Shown here piece after piece: positions 1-10,521 of a DNA stretch of 64,000 nucleotides. The notes below the pieces were generated by a model that saw nothing but the letters and a program-made list of their open reading frames with translations, made no database searches and was not told the origin of the DNA. Origin of the DNA: Zygnema cylindricum. Lineage: Eukaryota; Streptophyta; Zygnematophyceae; Zygnematales; Zygnemataceae. A program made the position numbers and the translations under genes. Location of the stretch: NCBI GenBank assembly GCA_037447655.1, contig JBBHKE010002990.1:64001-128000 (forward strand), in the 5' to 3' direction. Each line of letters starts with the position of its first letter. Within the stretch, counting starts at the first letter, position 1.

Positions 1-328
1 CATAAAGTGATACTAATCTAGTCACTACTCGTCAACATTTGTCGGCGGCGGCTCTCACCCGTCCGAATAGAGAATTTGGCACCGTAGATGTGACTTCAAG
101 AAGTCTCGTGGTCCTGCCAAATTTCCGTACGTCCACAGTGGACAAACTCAAACATTTATCGCAGCAGACGACGCATGTCCCTGGTGTGACTAAATTGTGA
201 ACTCCCAATTTCACTGTCACACTAATTCTAGCAAATACTAAACAAGACTTACTCAGAAATAAACTAAGTCCTGAACAACTCTCTCTCACAACTGAGAAAT
301 AGAAAAGAATAAAGCTTCCAAAACAACA
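1..328 (-). mobile_element. Copia 3' LTR, partial (runs off window)
   Basis: On the minus strand the LTR begins at 328 with TGTTGTTTTGG, directly after a purine tract (AAGCTTTAGGGGAG, about 329-342) that follows the copia RNase H fragment. This is the expected order of pol, polypurine tract and 3' LTR. The same sequence recurs, diverged, at about 7030-7372, and both copies stop at the same TGTTGTTTT terminus. The other LTR end lies outside the window. Confidence 0.8.
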
Positions 329-347
329 CTCCCCTAAAGCTTTAGAC

Positions 348-1040
348 TCAGTAGTCTGTTAACCCATATGAATCTTTACAGAATTTTAATTTGGGTCTTG
401 GCAGAGGTTTTGTCATCATGTCAGCAACCATTTGCTCATCCGGTAAATAACTCAACTTCAAGACATTTCCCATCACTTGCTCTCTCACAAAATGCAACTT
501 CATGTCAATATGCTTACTCTTAAAGTGATTACTAGGATTAGATGCAATAGCAATTGCTGCCTGATTGTGACTCCACACTATCTGTGGTCCAGATTGCATA
601 AAGAGAAGCTCTTAGAGAATAGACTTTACCCAAAGTAACTCCTTAACTACCGAGGTCGGAGCCATGTATTCAACCTCCATGGTAGATTGAGCTGTTACCT
701 TCTGAAGTTTGCTGCTCCAGCAGCAAGTTCCACTTCCAATCTTCAGCATGTATCTGGTGGTGGAGCGTCGGTTGGGAATATCTCCGTAGCTTGCATTGCT
801 CCATGTATGAATTTTGACTTCCTCTCCACCGAGTGAGAGTCTAAGTGTTCGGGTCTAGATAGCGAAGAACTCTCTTTGCTGCCTCATAGTCTGACTTCCT
901 CGGATTTTGCAGGCTTCGGCTCAAAGCTCCAACCCCGGCTGCAGTGTCGGGACGAGTACAGTTCATGAAATAGATGAGGCTTCTAACAATCTACCTGTAA
1001 GGAATAGAGGACATAGAATTTGCCTCCTCGAATCCAAAAA
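348..1040 (-). pseudogene. Ty1/copia pol fragment (end of RT and RNase H)
   Basis: Minus-strand translation gives the copia landmarks in order: a SLIYFMNCTRPD block, then an RNase H end with NQAAIAIA and VADMMTKPLP. The latter half is open at 348-599. The part at 600-1030 is readable only across stops and frame changes, for example a TAG just before IVRSLIYFMN. Gag, integrase and most of the reverse transcriptase are missing, so this is the 3' third of a dead element. Its 5' boundary lies within about 25 bp of the end of the neighbouring FHA exon, so the element is either in that gene's first intron or has truncated the gene. Confidence 0.85.
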
Positions 1041-1059
1041 ATCCTTCTCCCAGCCTCAC

Positions 1060-2045
1060 CGCTGTATCGTCGCCTCCGCTTCCGCTCTCACTCGTTCTGC
1101 CTCCTCCAACTTTACTCTCAAAACCGCCATCTCACTCTCTCCAGCCTCTCCCCTTACCTCCTCCAAACCTTCCCCTCTCTCTTGCCTTAAATCTTGAACA
1201 GAAATTTCGTTTATTCCTCTCATCCTCTTAGAACTATCCTCTCCCTCCCCTGCCTGCAGCTGCTCCCCTCCCATTGGTCCTCCTTCTAAAATCCCACCTT
1301 CATTTAGTTTTCTTTTTCCCCTTTCTATCCCACTCAAATGTTGTTCCCTCCCTTCGGGATCCCTCCTTCCCTCAGAACTTGCCACCGATCCACTGTTCGC
1401 TGCCACCTCACGGTACACATACGACAATGCCACGTCAGCTAAAGGTCGGTTCAAAAACGGGTGACTCAAAAACGTCGCATCCGGAGGAGCCACTAAAGAC
1501 AAAACGTCCCCGTGTTTAAGAATCTTCTCCGGACCGTTTTTTGGCAGTTTTTCCCGATTGACCCACGTCCCATTGGCTGAGCTATCCGCAATCCACGTGT
1601 CGTACTTTTCCCCAGTCACGTCACCCGTCCTTTGTCTCCGTACGATTCGGCAGTGCAAGCTGCTGACGGCCGCCGCCGACAAACGAGATTCGGCGGCCGC
1701 CACTCCGCGCCCCAAAATATGCTCTCCGAGATACAGCGCGATTTCCGGCGAAGTTTCCGAGGCTTGCGCGGAAATCGCGGTCAAAGCCGCCCATTGGTTG
1801 GTCCGCGTCGGTACCAAAATTTTTTGGGCCAATCGCGCCGCGGCGGTCCAAACCGAAACGGAAGGCTTTTCGGGAAGGGGAACCGGCGGCGGCAGCCGAA
1901 CGGAACTGGGAACTGAAAGCGTAAGCGTTTCTGTGACCGGAAGGGGTGAGGGGAGAGGAGAGGTAGGAGGAGAGATAGGAGGAGGGAAGAGGGAACCTGT
2001 GTCGGATTTAGGAATTTCAGGAGAGGGATCAGGGTGAGGTTCCAT
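1060..2045 (-). CDS. FHA-domain protein, first exon
   Basis: The open frame starts at an ATG in good context (CACCATGGA) and runs about 328 codons to a GTGAGG donor-like site (exon end G at 1060, GT at 1059-1058); read unspliced it stops at once. Residues about 1-65 are Pro/Ser-rich. A forkhead-associated domain follows at roughly 100-185, with LGRG, SSLHCRI, then DSSANGTWVN and HGDVLSL, which are the phosphothreonine-binding landmarks of the family. After a charged linker, residues from about 285 look coiled coil. FHA plus coiled coil resembles the RNF8/CHFR type of RING ubiquitin ligases, but no RING is in the window, so I do not assign that role. Function by family: a phosphopeptide-binding module, usually nuclear. 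Later exons would lie beyond position 1, past the copia fragment. High confidence in the FHA domain, moderate in the gene being intact. Confidence 0.75.
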
Positions 2046-2105
2046 GGTGAGGGAGAGGGAGAGGGAGAGGGAGAGGGAGATGGAGATGGAGAGAGGGAGA
2101 GACGG
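2046..2105. repeat. GA-rich tract at the FHA start codon
   Basis: Repeats of GAGAGG on the plus strand give a pyrimidine-rich leader (CTCCCT repeats) immediately upstream of the minus-strand ATG at 2045. A similar CT-rich leader precedes the ATG at 25782. CT-rich leaders are common in plant core promoters, so this may be part of the 5' UTR or promoter. Confidence 0.6.
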
Positions 2106-3041
2106 GCGTCAACGTGCGGCGAAAATGCGGGAGACTCGGATTTGATGAGTATGTACGGACATCACGCTAGGGTTTGTGTATGAACGGTAAATTTGTGGAC
2201 CGTATTATGTCGTTGTGAAGCGCGTACGGATTCCTAACATGATGACTGGCATGACTGGCTAGCATCTATTGGTGCCGTATATGTATGATTCGATTTGTAC
2301 AGTATTGCTGGCCAGAATCGCCAGGTACAATGTACGGATTAATTCCCGAATTAATTCGTACATATTTTGTCTGCATTCGAGGCACGAATTTTGGAGCCGC
2401 CATATGTGACTCTGGCATGTTGCTAGAGAGTCAGAGAATCGAAGATCTGCCAGGTAAATGGGCCAATAGGGGGGAGAGGAGGGAGATCGAAATACCATCT
2501 GGGGGAAGAGAGAAGATCTAGGTTTTTGTCGATAGTTCTGGATGTCACACTCAAATCTGATTTCGTACCGGACAACCGCTTTGTCTTTTTTGTAAAATTG
2601 TCGTTTAGTTGGTCTCACTATTAGGTTTATGTTCGGATAAAGCACGCGATATTCAAAGCGTAAGATTTTGTAACAACACTAGATAAGATCTTAGATATTA
2701 TGTACGGATATTCAAAGAGATTTTTCTTTCTGATATCAGATTCTCTCTGTTGCTCCATGTTTTCAATGTACGGCTGAATTTGTCTGTAAGTGGAAGGTCC
2801 CAAAATCGAGCAGGACCACAGACAGGCCACATATTGAAGAGCTTGGCTTCATGGAGGGGTAATCACGGGGAAAATATGCGCGTGCACAAATTTAACCGTG
2901 CGCACTGAATTTCTTTTCGTACTGAATGTACCTGACCACCGAAGACAAGTTAAAGAGTGGACTTTTTCGCCGAAAAGACAGTGTCCGCCGGCCTACTGCA
3001 GAGGTTTTGAAACAGTCGGGGCTATATACGAACAGAAACTA
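2106..3041. other. Intergenic, no gene seen
   Basis: Presumed upstream region of the FHA gene. It contains short palindromic patches rich in GTACGG and GAATTAATTC (about 2325-2365) but no convincing reading frame; the 128-codon minus ORF here has no recognisable domain and mostly follows these palindromes. Confidence 0.5.
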
Positions 3042-3358
3042 CACCGTGAATCGCTATTAGTGCTGATAAATAATTAGTTTAAAGGAACAATTTGTATTAT
3101 CAATTCTATTTTGAGTTCAAGAACATAACGCCAACAAAACATCAACGCTACACCGTGAATCGCTATTAACGTCATGAAATAGATAGCGTAATGAAACAAT
3201 TAGCGTTATTTATCCTATTTGGGAATTTGGGGGTTTTGAGGGAAATCATTTACCCTAATTTATTTTTTAAAGGGTTTTTATTAATTCTATTTGAGAATCT
3301 GGGTAAAAAAACGGGGTACCGCAATTAGAGACATTGACGCTAATGGTGATTCACGGTG
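3042..3358. mobile_element. Mariner-like miniature element, nested/duplicated copy
   Basis: The inner element 3151-3358 starts with CACCGTGAATCGCTATTA and ends with GATTCACGGTG, each flanked by TA (3149-3150 and 3359-3360). This fits a TA-target Tc1/mariner-type miniature element of about 208 bp. A second start of the same sequence at 3042 is cut off by the inner copy. No coding capacity. Confidence 0.65.
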
Positions 3359-3584
3359 TAATTTACAAATCTAACACTAATTAGCATACACATTCCATAT
3401 AGTGTAGCCGCTAGTGGCACATAGTCGACGTTTGACCATGGGATAACAGATTCACGCGATTTTCTCCCGTCGGAATCAAATCTGAGGGCGCTTTCGCATG
3501 GCGGCGCCAATCACTTTCGCGTCTCGACTCCGTTATCTTACTACTGTACTTTTTTGTACGTTTGAACGTAAAAACAAGCAATTA

Positions 3585-3752
3585 CACTACACTATTTAGA
3601 AACTGCCCAAATTAGAGTCATTGGCGCTAATTAAACCGTACCTACATTAGCGTAAAGGAAAAAATAGAGTTATTAATTTTATTTTAGGTTTGAGGGTTAA
3701 AATTTGGGAGCGCCGAATGAGTGTTGTCAACACTAATAGCGATTCACGGGTC
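3585..3752 (-). mobile_element. TA-flanked miniature element
   Basis: This is the reverse orientation of the family whose other end reads AAATAGTGTGGTG. It starts with TACACTACACTATTT at 3583 and ends with AATAGCGATTCACGG. Its interior matches the copy at 43872-44038. The right terminus is slightly eroded. Confidence 0.55.
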
Positions 3753-3847
3753 TTCTGTACTCTACAGTACACCTCCCGTTATTTTTTGCCGTATGTACAC
3801 AAAATAGAGCTGATAACATTGACTGTTATTTTCTTAGCGCTACAGTA

Positions 3848-4008
3848 CACCGTCAATCGCTATTAGCGTAGTGTACGCTAATTCCGTCCCGCTTTTTTTT
3901 TATTATTCTCAAATAGCGTAGCTTATTCTATTTTTTTTGTACGCCATTAGGGTTACTTTCCAAGTACCGTACAAAACGAAAGTACGTTGCTGTTTAAATA
4001 GTGTGGTG
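3848..4008 (+). mobile_element. TA-flanked miniature element
   Basis: It begins CACCGTCAATCGCTATTAGCG after TA (3846-3847) and ends AAATAGTGTGGTG before TA (4009-4010). Length is 161 bp, with no reading frame. Confidence 0.6.
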
Positions 4009-5126
4009 TACGGTACGTGTCAGATCGTACAAAATTGTACCTTTTTAAGTGAAAAAGTATGATTAATGAGTCTCAGTAACCGCGGACGCATGAGAATACG
4101 TGCTCTAAAAAGGGGATAAAATCGGGTTGTCAAATATCACGTTCGCACATAATCGTCCAATAACCACGTTTCGACTGTGTGAAAGTACGATTTGTCAGAT
4201 TTTATACAAGTATCTACATTAGTGTAAGCATGTTTGCGTCCAACATTTATTTTTTTCAAAGACCCAAATTATAATTATCAAACAATTAGAATGTATGTTT
4301 TTTTCAAAATTTTCAAATTCTTAATTAGCGTACACCACTTTAATAATTCATATACGTTAAAGAAACTTCTACGCTAATAGCAATTGGCGGTGTACTGTAC
4401 TATACTATAATTCAATTGGCGGTTAAAATCATCCACTTCATTTGGACATAACATATAACAACGTTAAAACAGTCCTCCAAATATTTATTTTAAGGTAACA
4501 TTCCATTAGGCGGTCCCAGTAAATGTACGGACAAGTCTATTGACAACGTTTACTGAAAGTCCGCTCCATTTTGTCGCGCCAGTAACAAACCTTCCTCAAT
4601 TATGATATCCGCCACATAGGTTAGAGTTCATATTCTAAAAATCTTCAAAAAAACTACAAACGGAATATCTGTGATAAATATTTGTACGACCGGAGGTAGT
4701 TAATGATTCGTATGTAAAGTTTTCGTCCAGATTTTGATTTTGAAAATAGAAATCAAAATTTCGAAACGGAATGGCAAAAAGAAGAGGCACACTTTGAAGG
4801 TCGTGGCGAACTTTGAATGTCAGTGGATGTCAGACGGAGCGTGGGAGGATATTTTCGGCTGACAAGCATTCAGCATGGCAGGAAGCACATGGCATGTACG
4901 ACGTGTACGCCTGTGAACGCTTGTTTAAAGTAGATATTATTTTTCTTTTTCACGTGTAACAATGTCAATCATCCAGTGGGCTTCAACTCTCTTCGCGAGG
5001 AGAGTTGGGGCCCACTAGATGATGTGCGCGATAGCTTCGCGGATCTCAAAAAGTGAAACATCCAACTGTTGAAATTGATATATTTTCTAGGTCTGTATTG
5101 GAAAAATAAATAGAGTAAGTTAGCAA
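4009..5126. other. Intergenic with miniature-element debris and a hairpin
   Basis: AT-rich, no gene. A stretch around 4390-4620 containing ATTAGGCGGTCCCAGTAAA resembles 44710-44790. An imperfect hairpin lies at 4971-5022 (stem CAGTGGGC..CAACTCTC with loop TTCGCG). A short plus-strand LTR start, TGTTGAAATTGATATATTTT, begins near 5068 and is cut at 5126 by the next LTR. Confidence 0.45.
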
Positions 5127-6283
5127 TGAAATTCTATGGGCTCCATTGCCACACAGAATTCGCAATTCCAAAGGAAGCTAATATAGATAGTGCCGACTCC
5201 AACTTGATATAAACCCAAATGACTGGCCCCTTGACAATCAGAACCCTAATATAGCTTCACCCTTGTGAAAAAACAATTTCTGTGTGCTCAGTTCCACCAC
5301 AGAATGCAAAGTTAGAATATGAGATTTGGACACATTCACCCACTTTAACTTTCCCTAAGAAATGCAACCACCCTGGCAGACAAAAACTTTGACCGACTAA
5401 AACCTTGTGTAGCTTGGCCTCCCCTGAGTTCGTAGCAAAAGAATCACTGAAAACGGTCAAGTAATTTGATAGTTATGGCTACCCAAAGCTAGCCTTTTAT
5501 ACAAGGTGCTCTCTCAAAGAGGCGACTACCTACCAAAAAAATTCTAAGTCCTATTCCTTCTCTTAAGCCCCTTCTTCTAACGTACGGCGCCAATCATAGG
5601 ACTCTACCGTACAGCAAAGTATGGGCACCGATATACTTTATGTACGGTAACTGTACGATAGGGCCATACAAGTGACATCTTTCACATCTCGATTTGTAAT
5701 CTTGTACTCTGGGAATTTTGCAAACCCGTACGATGTTGCCACGTGTCATCCGGAGTGGTGGCGTCCGGAAAACGCCAAAACGCCCTATCCGCAATCTCGG
5801 CTCCTACCACGACCGTTCGATATATACCCGAATTTAATCCTAGCCGTCGAAAAGAATGTTGTTTAGGTAATTCTGTGCGGTCCGGAATTCGTGCGTACTA
5901 ATTCATTTCCGTGTACCTCCCGTCGTGTAATCAGTTAAATGAAAGATGTTACGTATTAATGTTTATATATTTATCATACCCTATATATCCTAGCAATGAT
6001 CCTAGGCTTTAGGTTAAAGAAGTCGGCTGTCATGATCTTGACGGGCGGTAGGTAATAGGATAAAATCCTTGGTCCGTCAAGATACTTTTTAGTAAAACCT
6101 ACCACAATCTACTCGTGTCTCTCTGGAGAGCTTGGAGAGCTTAGGCAGCCATGGCTCTAGCTCCCTTTCCAACCTTTAGTGACTACAATAAGTGAGGGGG
6201 CTTAGAGAAGGGAGTTAGAGGCAGATTGCATCTGTTCTTTTTCCTATCCTAATAAAGACCTAGAAAATACTCAAATATCAACA
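5127..6283 (-). mobile_element. Copia-type LTR (solo or remnant)
   Basis: On the minus strand it runs from TGTTGATATTTGAGTATTTTC (6283) to a TTTCA end at 5127. The start matches the other LTRs here through the shared TATTTTCTAGGTCT block. It lies against a gag fragment (6284-6589), and the flanking pentamers are only loosely alike, so I do not claim a clean target duplication. It contains one of the antisense tRNA-like modules (6008-6068). Confidence 0.65.
6008..6090 (+). promoter_or_regulatory. tRNA-like (Pol III-type) module antisense in LTR
   Basis: A CTATATATCC motif at about 5981 is followed roughly 28 bp later by an A-box-like TTTAGGTTAAAGAAG. A B-box-like GGATAAAATCC (about 6058-6068) and a T-run at about 6085-6090 follow. 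The orientation is opposite to the host LTR. Confidence 0.4.
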
Positions 6284-6589
6284 ATGCAATTCTTTAAATA
6301 TCATAAGCTTCACTAGATGCAAAGCTTGGTCATTTTTCTGATCAAAGCTAGGATCAGATTCTAATATAGATCCATTTAACACATTTATAAGTTTCACTTG
6401 CTTGAAGTAAGACTTAACCAAATCTGCCCAATACAGATATTCACCTCCATCAAAGACCGGAATTCGTGAAGGTGAGACTATAAACTTTTGTTCTGAGACA
6501 AATGCTGGTACTTGGGTGAAGAAAGACCGTAATTTGTGAAGGTGGGCCTGTGAACTCTTGTTCTGAGACAACTGCTGGGTAGTTGTCAT
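6284..6589 (-). pseudogene. Copia gag N-terminal fragment
   Basis: A minus-strand frame starting at ATG 6589 reads MTTTQQLSQN, and later IPVFDGGEYLYWADLVKSYF. The latter resembles the start of copia Gag (F.G..Y..W). A segment of about 60 bp is duplicated in tandem within it (two copies of SEQ, then SPSRIPVF / GPPSQITVF in alternate frames). It is cut at 6284 by the neighbouring LTR, so only about 100 residues remain. Confidence 0.55.
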
Positions 6590-7372
6590 TGTAAAACAAA
6601 TCAAGAGAGAAAGCTTCCACGAATACCAATGACAAAACAGCAACTTTGACAGACAATAACTTTTAATACAAAAAAATAATGGTTTTACAAATCTACCACA
6701 ATGTAGATATCATTCAATAGAACATACATACAAAATTTCATTGAATTCTGCTCACAAATCTATGAGATATTCAGAGGTGAATTTACATAAAACTGAGTAT
6801 AAAGTTTTCATATCATTTGTTCCTAATGACTCAAATTCACTAAGTCCTACTTCTTTACATTGAAACTTCACTAAGCTGTAGGGAGGCATTCCAGCCGTAC
6901 ATTTAACGTTCTAACACAACATATACTGTGATTATACCTCTGTACTGAAGGTATGTCATAAACAACATTCTCAACACAAAACAACTAATTAGCTATAGAC
7001 AAAATTATGTTCTACCAAATAATTACACCGACGTTCCTACATAGTAAAGCGATAGTAATCTAGTCAGGCCTCGTCAACATTTGTTGGCGGCGGCTGTCAG
7101 CCGTCGAAATAGAGAATTTGGCACCGTAGATGTGACTTCAAGAGTCGCGTGGTCCTGCCAAATTTCCGTACGTCCACGGAGGACAAACTCAAACATTTCT
7201 CGCAATAGACGACGCGTGTCCCTGGTGTGACTAAACTGTGAACTCCCAATTTCACTTTCACACTAATTCTAGCAAATACTGAACCGAACTTACCCAAAGA
7301 TAAACTAAATCTTAAACTGCTCTCTCTCTCACATATGAGAAATAGAGAGGACTAAAACTTTCCAAAACAACA
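6590..7372 (-). mobile_element. Copia 5' LTR and leader, minus strand
   Basis: Homologous to the LTR at 1-328: from 7372 down to about 7030 the two align closely and share the terminus TGTTGTTTTGG. It lies directly upstream of the gag fragment, so it is the 5' LTR of a truncated element. The inner LTR boundary cannot be placed, because no clear primer-binding site is visible before the gag ATG. Confidence 0.6.
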
Positions 7373-7877
7373 GCCATGGCGGAAGACGACGTTCCGTCAT
7401 GGCAACTTTGGCGGTTTTCGATCATCGCCACACCATATGACACATAGTGATATCTCAAGGGTTTGCGGAATCTCCGAGAAGCTGCACAACAAGTCCAGAT
7501 GTGACAAGCGTCACCTATATGGCCATATCGTACAGCTGTCCTACAGAAAGTACTCCGGCACCTGTACCTTTCTGTATTATACAGTCATCCGATTGGTGGC
7601 GTACTTTAGTATTAGAGGGTTTAGAGAGGGATCTAAAATCTAGTCAAATTTTGGGTAGCTGCCTCTCTCCCAGAGAGCTTCTAAACAAATAGGCCATCTT
7701 TGGCCATTGATAACTAACTGCTAGGGGAGCAAATTCAGAGATTCTTTTTGCTATTGACTAAGGGGAGTCTTCTCTTCACACGGGTGGCAGTTATTCTTGA
7801 TTAATTTCAAGTGGGCCAGGGTTATCTTAGAGGTTTAGTTTGAGTTGCCTTCTTTAAGGACCTATGGAGGTCTCAGA
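7373..7877 (+). mobile_element. Plus-strand copia LTR fragment (3' half)
   Basis: The second half (about 7690-7877) matches the end of the LTR at 10522-11570: GGGGAGCAAATTCAGAGATT, then GGACCTATGGAGGTCTCAGAGTT and a terminal ACA. Its 5' half is missing, replaced at 7372 by the opposite-strand LTR. Confidence 0.6.
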
Positions 7878-8502
7878 GTTACATTTATCTTGGATATTAC
7901 TCGATACGCGACAACGCAGCCGCGGATGATATGAATGTGATTCGATACAGGACAACGCAACTCTGATTGATACAAATCAAGTCAACAAATGAGATTAATA
8001 AGAGGATCAGAACTGACTCTGTCGATAATTATTTGTACAATCACTTAGTATAGATTCTGAGTAATACTCATTGTACTATGGTAGATTGGGTTTGGCAAGA
8101 TTAGAAATACTTAGATCTTAGTGGCAGTTGGATTTTTGGACGTACCTCTCAAGTACACTTGTATTGGCGGTACAAAAATGAGTAGATACTCACAACGAGC
8201 ATAAGACTTGGGACTTAGATCAATTATTATGTATCTAGACTTCTAAGTAGTAAAACTGTAAAAAGTTTTTGGGAAACTTCTGAGTATTTTATTTTGAGTG
8301 TTGTCACGTCAATTTTATTGAAACTTTGGGAGTTGTCGGTGTTTATGCTACTCTATATTGTGATAGAGTTATGTTAATTTTTGATGTGTATAAGCTTTGG
8401 TGAGCACTTGAAATAACTATTTGGTAGGATTCTTAATAGCTTATGAGTGTGTATCATGTCAACTTCTACTGCTACTGTTGCACCGGTGGTTGTAGAACAA
8501 CA
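7878..8502 (+). mobile_element. LTR fragment with an internal start codon at its 3' end
   Basis: Shares GACAACGCAGC units and its terminal segment with the solo LTRs at 18179-19214 and 29063-29840. An ATG at 8456 opens MSTSTATVAPVVVEQ, which runs through the apparent LTR end GAACAACA at 8502. The 5' end is lost at the junction with the previous LTR. Confidence 0.55.
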
Positions 8503-8544
8503 CAAAAAACCCCACTACACGTTTCTAGCATGTTTTTGATTTTT

Positions 8545-8876
8545 TTCCGTGCTTTTTTTCCGTACAGAGGCCTTGGAGGGGTCTCGACTAACAGACGCCA
8601 TTTGGCAAAGCAAAGTCTGTGAAAGCGCCTCTGTCTCACTCGCTCTCCCATTACCGCGTCTATCTCTCAATTCTTGCAATGAAAAACGTCTTTAATGGTA
8701 TCGAATAAAAGATCTCTAAAATCGGTTTATTTTTATTATCTTTGGGCGTATTTTGATGGCGAGTAAAGTGAGAAAGGACTAAAAAACCAAATCCGTAAAC
8801 CATGGCGGAAAAGTTTAGAATTTTTGACTTTCATACTGTCGTAATTGAGCGTGACGTCAAAATGTCATAAACCTTA
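8545..8876 (-). mobile_element. Harbinger-clan miniature element fragment
   Basis: Aligns along its length with 23810-24181 and, inverted, with 33500-33850 (shared CCATGGCGGAAA, GTGACGTCA and GTGAAAGCGCCTC). It is broken on the right by the LTR that starts at 8877. No reading frame. Confidence 0.6.
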
Positions 8877-9894
8877 TGCAATTTTGAGACCTTTATAGGT
8901 CCTCTGATTCGGTAGCTCACACGAAGCCCCTATGATTACCCTAACCCCCTTAGGTTTCACTAAGAATAACTGCAACCCTGGTAAACAATAAATCTGACCC
9001 ATTTCACCCTAATGAAAAGAAGACTCTGTTGAGTCGATACCAAAAAGAATGGCTTGATTTGCTCCCCTGAGCAATAAGTTGTGAAGGGTCAAAGTTGACC
9101 TTTTGTACAAAAGCACACAAGGAGAGAGGCTACCTACCTAAGATTTTTCTAAGTCTTAAACCCCTCTCTAAGCCCTCTACTACTGGAGTACGGCACCAAT
9201 CAAAACACTGTATTGTACAGAAAGGTACTGGTGCCGGAGTATTTTCTGTACGGCCATTGTATAGCATGGCGAAAGAGTTGACGCCTGCCAAATCCGGACT
9301 TGTTCTAATACTCTCCGGAGATGCTGCAAGCAAATGAGATATCACCACGTGTCCCTTGGTGTGGCGGTGACCAAAAACCGCCAAAATGCCCACTTCGCAA
9401 TGTCGGCTCCCATCGTGGCCGTCTGATTTAAACCCACTTTTAATTATAGCCGTCAAAACAAATTTGCGATATATTTGTTTCGTGCGGTACCCTAATCCGT
9501 ACTATATATAACCGCTTCTATGTCCTGAGAATTCGTTCGTTCGGTTAAATAAACTTCTCTACGTGTTCATGTTTAAGTAGTTATCACACCCTATATATCT
9601 CACCACTGGTCCTAGACTATAGGACAAAGCTAACGACTACTTTGACGGACGGTAGGGACCAGGATCAAATCCTATATATGTCAAACCTTTTTGGTAAAAT
9701 CTACCAAAACATGTTGCTTGTCTCTCTAGAGAGCTTAGGCAACCATGGCTTTAGCTCCTTCTCTAGCTTTCAATGACTACGGCAAGTGTGGGGGTTTGAT
9801 ACAAGAGTTAGAGGTAGACTGCCTCCGCTTCTTTTTTGCTTTTAAGTTGCAATCTAACCCTAAAAAATATCCAAAGAAATCATTGTTTTCTTCA
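8877..9894 (-). mobile_element. 3' LTR of the older minus-strand copia element
   Basis: Begins on the minus strand at 9894 (TGAAGAAAACAATG) after a purine tract AAAAAAAGGGGAG, and ends ...TTGCA at 8877. It is diverged from, but collinear with, the 1049-bp LTRs of the complete element (GAGGCAGTCTACCTCTAAC, AGCCATGG, CCGGA, GAGGTCTCA-like end). Length is about 1018 bp. Confidence 0.75.
9617..9692 (+). promoter_or_regulatory. tRNA-like (Pol III-type) module antisense in LTR
   Basis: CTATATATC at 9591 lies about 28 bp before an A-box-like ATAGGACAAAGCTAACG. A B-box-like GGATCAAATCC is at about 9662-9672 and TTTTT at 9688-9692. Same position and orientation as in the other LTRs. Confidence 0.45.
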
Positions 9895-9907
9895 CTCCCC
9901 TTTTTTT

Positions 9908-10521
9908 CTACTCACCTTTTAATTTAAGACCACACTTCTCCTTGCAGAGAATTAACTTAGGGGAAGGTACAGGTTTGGTCATCATATCTGCAACCATCTC
10001 ACTATCTGGTATATACTCTAAACTGATTATCTTGTTTTCTACCTTCTCCCTACCAAAGCTAAGTCTATTGTCCATATGTTTGACTTTGAAGTGGAGTTTG
10101 GGATTTGCAGCAATGGCAATGGCTGCTTGATTATCACAAAAGATTTTCTGGACACCACATTTAAGATGACTTAGCTCACCAAGCAAAGACTTGACCTACA
10201 TCAACTCTTTTATAAGAGAGCAAGATGCCATATACTCAGCCTCCATGGTGGACTGAGCAATAACCTTTTGTTGTTTGCTGCTCCAACAACAAGCCCTATC
10301 ACCCACTTACAAAACATATCCAGAAGTACATCTCCTCATAGAAGCATCCCCATATCTAGCATCACTCCAAGTGGTGATGTCTGTATTGTTTACACCCAAA
10401 TTTAACCATAGATCTCTAGTCCCTATGAGATATCTAAGGACTCTCTTAGCTGCCTCTCAATCTTTCTTAGTGGGAGCATTTAGACTCTAGCTTAGTACTC
10501 CTATTGCTGCGTCTATATCCG
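9908..10521 (-). pseudogene. RNase H part of the older copia element
   Basis: The minus strand reads CTRPD, then TTWSDA, STMEAEYMAS, CDNQAAIAIAANP and MVADMMTKPVPSPK, with several stops. The coding sequence is interrupted at 10521 by the complete copia element and resumes at 16970 with the same pentamer ATCCG, so the two halves were once continuous. Confidence 0.9.

Noticed and set aside
2259-2645. 128-codon minus-strand frame
   Set aside because: It reads palindromic GTACGAATTAATTC segments; no domain and no start context.
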